Part shown: positions 6,348-11,068 of the stretch, piece after piece | Position numbering within the stretch: the stretch's first letter is position 1 | Layout: each line of letters starts with the position of its first letter | From: Firmicutes bacterium UBA5766 | GTDB lineage: Bacteria > Bacillota > Desulfotomaculia > Desulfotomaculales > Nap2-2B | Direction: 5' to 3' | Length of the DNA stretch: 11,068 bases | Assembly (NCBI GenBank): GCA_002418775.1 | Contig: DIEU01000034.1 | Location: forward strand, 1-11,068 | Notes under the pieces: generated by a model | Seen by the model: the letters and a program-made list of their open reading frames with translations, nothing else | Database searches by the model: none | Told to the model about the DNA's origin: nothing | Translations under genes and position numbers: made by a program

Positions 6348-7586
6348 TTAGTCTACCTTTATTAACATAGCGTCACCCTGGGCTGCGCCGCTGCATATTC
6401 CACAGATACCAATCCCGCCGCCGCGCCGTCTTAACTCGTAAGCCATCGTCATGGCTATCCGCGCTCCGGTTGCACCTATCGGGTGGCCGAACGCTATAGC
6501 GCCCCCATTTACATTTACACGGCTTCGCATATCCGTATCCGACATCCCCAGAATTATTTTACCGCTCACCATAGCTACGGCAGCAAAAGCTTCGTTAATC
6601 TCAATAAGCTTCATATCGTTAAGGGAATATCCTGTCCTGTTCAAAAGCTTCTTTATAGAAAGTCCTGGGACAGTAGCAATATATTTAGGGTCCTGAGAGA
6701 CCTCAGCATATCCCAAAATTTCGCACAGGGGTTTTATCCCTAACTGAACAGCCTTTTCACGGGTCATGAGCACAGCGGCGCCTGCTCCATCGTTAAGCCC
6801 CGGCGCGTTGCCGGCTGTAACTGTCCCTTCGGGATCGAAAATAGGAGGAAGCTTGGCAAGCGCTTCCAGGGTTGTATCAGCCCTTGGCCCCTCGTCTGTG
6901 TCAAATATAACTGTCTTGCTTTTGTTTCCGTTTCTGTTTAATTCTACAGGCTTAATTTCATCTTTTAAAGCACCGTTTGCAATAGCCCTATTAGCCATTG
7001 TCTGGGAATAAAAAGCCCACTCATCCTGTTCCTCGCGGGTAACTCCAAACTCACGGGAAACAACTGAACCGTGGACAGCCATATGCCGGTCGTAAAAAGA
7101 GCACCATAAACCGTCTACAATCATCAGGTCGATAACATCCCTGCTGGGAACACCCATTTTCACTCCCCACCGCATATCGGGAAGGCCATAGGGCACGCTG
7201 GACATGCTTTCCATTCCCCCGGCGACACATATGTCGGCCCTGCCGATCTGGATCATTTGAACTGCCAGGTCAATGGCTTTAATACCTGAGGAGCATACCT
7301 TGTTTATGGTTATTGATGGCGTCAAGGAAGGTATGCCTGCCTTAATCGATGCCTGCCGGCTGGGTACCTGGCCGCAGCCTGCTGTAAGAACCTGCCCCAT
7401 AAAAACATAGTCTACTTTCTCAGGTTCTACACCTGCTCTGGCCAGAGCCTCTTTAATAACCAGGGCTCCGAGTTCCGCAGCTGTAAACTTTTGCAGCGCG
7501 CCACCAAACTTGCCGATTGGCGTTCTGCAAGCGCTCGCAATAACAACCTCGTTTAACTTAATCCCCTCATTTTTTTCGTAATACAT
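6348..7586 (-). CDS. Acetyl-CoA C-acetyltransferase (thiolase)
   Basis: A thiolase condensing two acetyl-CoA to acetoacetyl-CoA or cleaving 3-ketoacyl-CoA, in butyrate or fatty-acid metabolism. The product keeps all three catalytic regions: nucleophile Cys98 in NKVCSSG, NEAF (331-334) and His368 in AFGHPIGATGAR, and the proton-relay Cys398 in GICSGAAQGD. Length (about 400) and order of motifs are normal, without interruption. The start is uncertain. ATG at 7586 has no Shine-Dalgarno sequence. A strong GAGGGG lies six bases before codon 11, a TTA, and residue 12 onward (NEVVIASACRTPIGKFGG) begins exactly where most family members begin. The ancestral start may therefore have been TTG or ATG at 7556. 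The dehydrogenase remnant follows after 36 bases. It is the only gene of this fatty-acid group that remains full length. Confidence 0.93.
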   Translation of the reverse strand: MYYEKNEGIKLNEVVIASACRTPIGKFGGALQKFTAAELGALVIKEALARAGVEPEKVDYVFMGQVLTAGCGQVPSRQASIKAGIPSLTPSITINKVCSSGIKAIDLAVQMIQIGRADICVAGGMESMSSVPYGLPDMRWGVKMGVPSRDVIDLMIVDGLWCSFYDRHMAVHGSVVSREFGVTREEQDEWAFYSQTMANRAIANGALKDEIKPVELNRNGNKSKTVIFDTDEGPRADTTLEALAKLPPIFDPEGTVTAGNAPGLNDGAGAAVLMTREKAVQLGIKPLCEILGYAEVSQDPKYIATVPGLSIKKLLNRTGYSLNDMKLIEINEAFAAVAMVSGKIILGMSDTDMRSRVNVNGGAIAFGHPIGATGARIAMTMAYELRRRGGGIGICGICSGAAQGDAMLIKVD

Positions 7587-7960
7587 ATATTTTTTGTGGT
7601 TTTTTGCTTAGTGGCTGAAATTTAGCTGCTTTAATTTTTTAGAAAACTATCGCTTCTATATAATTATGCAGTTAATCAGATCACCCCTGTCATAATAATC
7701 CTTGGCAAACTTTTCTATAAATTCACTAAAAACTATTATATCAGCCTTGCCTCAAAGATGCTACAACCTTTTCTGAAAGATTTATCAAAAGAAACCGCCG
7801 ATACAAGCAAATTTTCACTTTATTAAGGGTATTGGGATATTTTATTGCTGAAAACACTACATGTTCAGCATCCAAAACGTGTTACTGCTTAATACAGTTT
7901 CTCTTATCCGAACTGCCACGCGCTAAAGAGGCAGGTTTTCCTGTATCCAGCCTGCAGCGC
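7587..7960. other. Gene-free AT-rich interval between the thiolase and acyl-CoA ligase genes
   Basis: No convincing gene was found in these 374 bases. On the minus strand a short open stretch from about 7756 to 7663 reads GKADIIVFSEFIEKFAKDYY and about ten further residues before TAG. It has protein-like composition but no start, no ribosome binding site and no recognised family, and could be a gene remnant. TGCTGAA (7846-7852) and TTCAGCA (7864-7870) form a weak hairpin without a T-run. No clear promoter for the thiolase gene was recognised. Confidence 0.5.
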
Positions 7961-9250
7961 TTACAACTGTTTTGCGTATAGTTTTCTCAAGGCTACTTTG
8001 TTTATTTTGCCTACGCTTGTTTTAGGGATTGCTTCGATAAACTCAATACGATCGGGCAGGCCGTACCTGGGAAGCAAGCCGCTGTCCACGAAACCTTTTA
8101 AACGGGACTTCAAATCCTCTTCTTTTACTTTCCCCTTGTATTCCGGTTTCAAAACCACCAGGGCCAGAGGGCGCTCTCCCCATTTTTGATCAGGAATCCC
8201 GACTGCCGCAGCTTCCGAAACAGATTCATGCTGACTTGTGTAATTCTCCAGCTCAAGGGAAGAAACCCATTCACCGCCAGACTTGATAACATCTTTTAGC
8301 CTGTCGGTAATCTGTATGTATCCCTCCCGGTCAATCGCGGCGACATCGCCGCCATGCATCCAGCCGTCCCGCCAAAGTTCTTTTGTTCGATCAGGTTCTT
8401 TAAAGTAGCTTTCCGTAAGCCAGGGCGCCCTCATAATCAATTCTCCCGACGTTACCCCGTCCTTGGGCAGAAAATTCCCCGAAGCGTCTGCTATTTCCAA
8501 TTCATACAGAGGAAGCGGGAGGCCGGGTTTGATTAGGACATCCAGCTGTTCATCCTTATCCCATTCCTGCATATGTCCTTTAAGATTTGATATGGTAACC
8601 ACCGGGAAAGCTTCCGACATGCCGAAGCTGGCGAAAATTTTTATCCCCAGGGAAGCGATTTCCTTTGCAAGGCCCTTGGGCAGCGCTGCGCCGCCTATGA
8701 CGACCTTCCATTTTGATAAATCCTTATCTTTTGCCTCCTGATTGTTAATCAACATATGCATTACTGTCGGTACACAGTGCGAGAAGGTTACCTTTTCATT
8801 TTTCACCAGGTTCAAAATATATCCCGGTTCATACTTCCCCGGGTAAACCTGCTTTACTCCAAGCAGGGTAGCCAGATAGAGAATGCCCCAGGCATGGGCG
8901 TGAAACATCGGTGTAAGCGGCATGTACACGTCTGTAGAGCGAAATATGGAAGACACAAAACAGCCCAAAGCTGCGGCGAGGGAAAAGGTATGCAGAATAA
9001 CCTGCCGGTGAGAAAAATAAACACCCTTGGGAAGGCCTGTCGTTCCGGTTGTATAAAAAGTAGTTGCTTTCGTATTCTCGTCCAGATCCGGAAAATCATA
9101 GACAGGGGAAGCCTGCCGGAGCATATTCTCATATTCGATATCTACCTTAACAGTACATTCCGGAACATTTTCCCCATCCTGTATCAGGATGATTTTTTTA
9201 ACCGCAGTGAGTTCATTCCGGATAGAAATACCATTTATGAAGGAATTTAT
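7961..9250 (-). pseudogene. AMP-forming acyl-CoA ligase (fatty-acyl-CoA synthetase), N-terminally truncated
   Basis: These enzymes activate fatty acids with ATP to acyl-AMP and then acyl-CoA. The open frame with an ATG at 9124 gives 387 residues. It contains the P-loop TTFYTTGTTGLPKG (21-34), the A5 motif FGMSEAFPV (167-175), the ITDRLKDVIKSGGEWVSS hinge region (272-289) and the A10 lysine motif PKTSVGKINK (367-376). The motif before the ATP-ribose-binding aspartate reads HGGD instead of the usual TGD (257-260). Similarity continues upstream of the ATG for 42 codons (RNELTAVKKIILIQDGENVPE) to a TAA at 9251-9253. Family members have about 530-550 residues, so roughly the first 110-150 are missing. 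A possible frameshift is seen near AAATAAA at the boundary. The ATG at 9124 lacks a good ribosome binding site. Probably a pseudogene of a former fatty-acid activation step. Confidence 0.8.
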
Positions 9251-9254
9251 TTAG

Positions 9255-9597
9255 CAGCAGCAGGATATTCAGTCCAACCCGATAAAAGCCGCCTCCCAGA
9301 TGAAAGAAATGGGCCTGCTGCCGAACTTCGGCAATAATCTGACCATTGACGGTCAGTAATATTTTGTTCTTAGCACAGCTCTGGATATGAACAAGCTCCT
9401 CCAGGATTATCAAGAGATACTTGATCCTCTTTTGGAAGACATGGTTTCTGCAGAAGACGAAGTAGATCCTGAAGAGTTGAGCAGCTTTTTAAAAATAATG
9501 ATGAACAAAATGGATATGGATTATTATTTAACAGCTTACATTAATAAAAAGACGCTAATCAGCGATTTCGTTGACTTTGATGCTCATATAAATGACT
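9255..9597 (+). pseudogene. Remnant of an unrecognised plus-strand gene with in-frame stop, cut at the BREX junction
   Basis: In one plus-strand frame, after TAG at 9252-9254, the sequence reads QQQDIQSNPIKAASQMKEMG and on to LTIDGQ, then TAA at 9357-9359. In the same frame it continues YFVLSTALDMNKLLQDYQEI, an acidic helical stretch, and on to FVDFDAHIND at about 9596. Charge and residue pattern look protein-like, and the in-frame continuity across the TAA suggests one decayed gene. The ATG at 9387 could start a small protein, but no Shine-Dalgarno sequence precedes it. From 9597 the frame runs antisense to the BrxA-like gene and becomes Pro/Gly/Ala-rich, a shadow signature. I recognise no family; the left limit is uncertain because the acyl-CoA ligase remnant abuts it on the other strand. 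Confidence 0.4.
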
Positions 9598-10359
9598 TAC
9601 CTGCGTTTTTCCGACACGCAGCATCACCAGCGCATCATCCAGACCGTGGCGCAAAAAGTCCAGGCGGGGAGACCCCGCCAGCAGGTTCTCCGCAGCGGCC
9701 TCTTTGAGGCGAAACGGAAACAGGCTCGTGCTCCCGGCCAGTTCCTTCAGTGGCGCGCATCCGTTGGAGCGAGCATGCAAAGAAGCTTCAACCAACCAAG
9801 CGGCGAGTTGGGGATCATCAATGCGCACAGACAGCCCCTGACGATAAACTCCTTTTACCCCCGTTTCACCGAGTACGCTCCAGTCAATGTAGGAGCGCAG
9901 CACGCGTTGGACCGCCCTGGACACCGTCTCCCGCTCTCCGTACTGCTCCCGCATTCGCTGCTGGATGTGCGCCGCAGCCGCGGTTCCCTGGAGATTTAAA
10001 AAGCGGCCGGTATGGCCCGCCACGACCGCCCAAAACGGATAAACGGCCATTACCATCCCCCAATGGACAGCGACCCGGTCCGTTCCGGGAAGGCGTTTCA
10101 GCAACTCCAGCCCGCCGGTTTGCAGGGCCGCGAGTTCAGGCGGTATATTATGCCAAACCTTCATTAGAATCGAAATAATTTTCTCGCGGTTGCCGCGCCC
10201 GGCTTCACCGCCGACGGAGACCTTGTCTTTCAAAAGTTCCTGCAAGGCCTCATTGACAGCGGCTCTACCGTTGCCGGCCAGGACAAGATTGGCAGTTGTT
10301 TCCAGCCACTCCAGGCGAACCCGCTGACTAAAGCCGATTTGATTCGTGCGGCTGTTCAT
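9559..10359 (-). CDS. BrxA-like protein, probable last gene of a type 3 BREX operon
   Basis: A 266-residue, mostly helical protein following a PglZ gene. Its start overlaps the pglZ stop in ATGA (10356-10359), with AAGGAAG as ribosome binding site. In type 3 BREX phage-defence operons (brxF, brxC, pglX, brxHII, pglZ, brxA) BrxA comes last, directly after PglZ, which matches this order. Residues 107-160 (YPFWAVVAGHTGRFLNLQG, then QRMREQYGERETVSRAVQRVLRSYIDWSVL) look like a winged-helix-type unit, compatible with the DNA-binding BrxA family (DUF1819), though this protein is longer than the roughly 200-residue E. coli form. No signal peptide or membrane segment is evident. The last 13 codons lie in AT-rich sequence beyond the composition break at about 9597, so the native C-terminus may have been replaced. 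The family assignment rests largely on context. Confidence 0.55.
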   Translation of the reverse strand: MNSRTNQIGFSQRVRLEWLETTANLVLAGNGRAAVNEALQELLKDKVSVGGEAGRGNREKIISILMKVWHNIPPELAALQTGGLELLKRLPGTDRVAVHWGMVMAVYPFWAVVAGHTGRFLNLQGTAAAAHIQQRMREQYGERETVSRAVQRVLRSYIDWSVLGETGVKGVYRQGLSVRIDDPQLAAWLVEASLHARSNGCAPLKELAGSTSLFPFRLKEAAAENLLAGSPRLDFLRHGLDDALVMLRVGKTQVSHLYEHQSQRNR

Positions 10360-11068
10360 ATGCTCTTCCTTTCGATCCGGATAAGAGGGACGATTAACTC
10401 CTCGACGGAAATACCGCCGTGGCTGACAATACGTTCTCCCTCAGGAACAAACGCCTGCCGGGCCGGGGCAATTAGAGGAAGAAAGGTATCCGGCAGACCC
10501 GCCGGCGGCCATTCTACGGCGGCCGGAAAACGATTCTTTACTTTGTCCCGGAGGATCTTGTCGGAATAGATCCGGACCCGCTCGCCGCGCAAGTCGGCGA
10601 CCGCCCCTTCCGCGGGACGTCCACAGCCTTCGGCTTCAATATTGCCGTGGTCGGAGGTCAGAAAAACGCCAAAACCCCGGTCCAGCAACAGGTCCAGCAG
10701 TGCAGCCAGGTACGGCTGCCGGGCCCACTGACGCACTTGATTATACATGCCGGCAGTGCCCAGTTCCATCCCGTGCATAATTTTATCTACCTTGTCGATA
10801 ACCAGTCCGGCAACCCTCACCTTGGGGCGGAAGAGCAGTTCTTCGACAGGATCCAGACTGCCGCTGCCCAAGCCCCTTGTATACACGACTTCGTTCGGCG
10901 CAAGCCCTTGAGCTACCCAGAACTGTGCCCATAGAGCCGGTTCCTTATCTGTACTCCGGATGCTGTCTGGAAAAAAGATAGGCGGCTTGCCGGCAAAGGT
11001 AGCCTGGCGCGATACCGGAGTGATTGACGGAATCCAGGCGAATACGGCGTTTTCACGGAAAAGGAGAC
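10356..11068 (-). CDS. pglZ: PglZ-domain protein, BREX system putative phosphatase (C-terminal part, runs off the right edge)
   Basis: The frame is open from the right edge, giving 236 residues and a stop overlapping the next gene; the apparent GTG start at 10886 is internal. Near the edge it reads FAWIPSITPVSRQATFAGKP, a typical PglZ segment. Further on, LTSDHGNIEAEGCGRP has the metal-binding Asp-His-Gly of the alkaline-phosphatase superfamily (codons at 10644-10652), followed by RGERVRIYSDK, EWPPAGLP and SHGGISVEELIVPLIRIERK, the characteristic C-terminal end. PglZ proteins are core components of BREX and related phage-defence systems, in which the host DNA is methylated by PglX and phage replication is blocked. 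GC content is much higher than in the left part of the window. Partial because of the window edge, not visibly truncated. The BREX type is inferred from the following BrxA-like gene. Confidence 0.9.
   Translation of the reverse strand, partial: LLFRENAVFAWIPSITPVSRQATFAGKPPIFFPDSIRSTDKEPALWAQFWVAQGLAPNEVVYTRGLGSGSLDPVEELLFRPKVRVAGLVIDKVDKIMHGMELGTAGMYNQVRQWARQPYLAALLDLLLDRGFGVFLTSDHGNIEAEGCGRPAEGAVADLRGERVRIYSDKILRDKVKNRFPAAVEWPPAGLPDTFLPLIAPARQAFVPEGERIVSHGGISVEELIVPLIRIERKSI

Noticed and set aside
7846..7870. Hairpin TGCTGAA/TTCAGCA as terminator of the acyl-CoA ligase
   Set aside because: Seven-base, AT-rich stem with a large loop and no T-run following it on the minus strand.
9252..9359. 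Stop-codon readthrough or recoding in the plus-strand remnant
   Set aside because: Two different stops (TAG and TAA), no pyrrolysine or other recoding signal, and surrounding genes show ordinary stop use; decay is simpler.
9387..9707. A 106-residue plus-strand gene
   Set aside because: No ribosome binding site, and the last 37 residues are antisense to the BrxA-like gene with shadow-like Pro/Gly/Ala content. Only the part before 9597 may be real.
9750..10178. Plus-strand open frames opposite the BrxA-like gene
   Set aside because: Pro/Arg/Ala-rich shadows of a high-GC gene, without ribosome binding sites or motifs.

Overview
The window looks like a chromosomal segment from a Gram-positive, probably anaerobic Firmicute of the Clostridia/Peptococcaceae kind (Pelotomaculum or Desulfotomaculum-like). 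This is inferred from an M-box riboswitch driving an Nramp-related magnesium transporter, from G-rich Shine-Dalgarno sequences, and from a thiolase/3-hydroxyacyl-CoA dehydrogenase/acyl-CoA ligase group. No rRNA or other phylogenetic marker is present, so the taxon is a guess.

Left part (1-2290, + strand): the last codons of a glutamate-synthase-small-subunit-like oxidoreductase, then xseA (exonuclease VII large subunit) and folD (folate one-carbon enzyme) 17 bases apart, closed by an intrinsic terminator. The usual small subunit gene xseB is not next to xseA.

Magnesium operon (2314-5164, + strand): a good sigma-A-type promoter, an M-box (ykoK-type) Mg2+ riboswitch with a perfect 12-bp terminator stem and a competing antiterminator, then two tightly spaced genes. 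The first encodes a soluble protein with two PRC-barrel-like segments, an MgtE N-domain and two CBS domains, but no membrane channel. The second encodes an NRAMP-fold transporter whose metal-site motifs are altered in the way expected for Nramp-related magnesium transporters. The likely picture is magnesium-controlled transcription of an importer plus a separate cytosolic sensor. This is the best functional unit in the window.

Decay zone (5132-9600): a 32/33-base direct repeat that supplies the transporter's last ten codons, short tandem repeats and an imperfect hairpin. On the minus strand follow a truncated msrA, a 3-hydroxybutyryl-CoA dehydrogenase gene with an internal deletion and frameshift, an intact thiolase with a doubtful start codon, a gene-free stretch, and an acyl-CoA ligase lacking its N-terminal part. 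A plus-strand coding remnant with in-frame stops lies beyond it. The fatty-acid genes look like a former beta-oxidation/butyrate cluster now mostly broken.

Right edge (about 9597-11068, minus strand): base composition jumps from roughly 28% to 62% GC (hand counts on 120 bases each side). The sequence then encodes a BrxA-like protein and the C-terminal part of a PglZ-domain protein with a four-base overlap. This gene order matches the 3' end of a type 3 BREX phage-defence operon, whose remaining genes would lie beyond the right edge.
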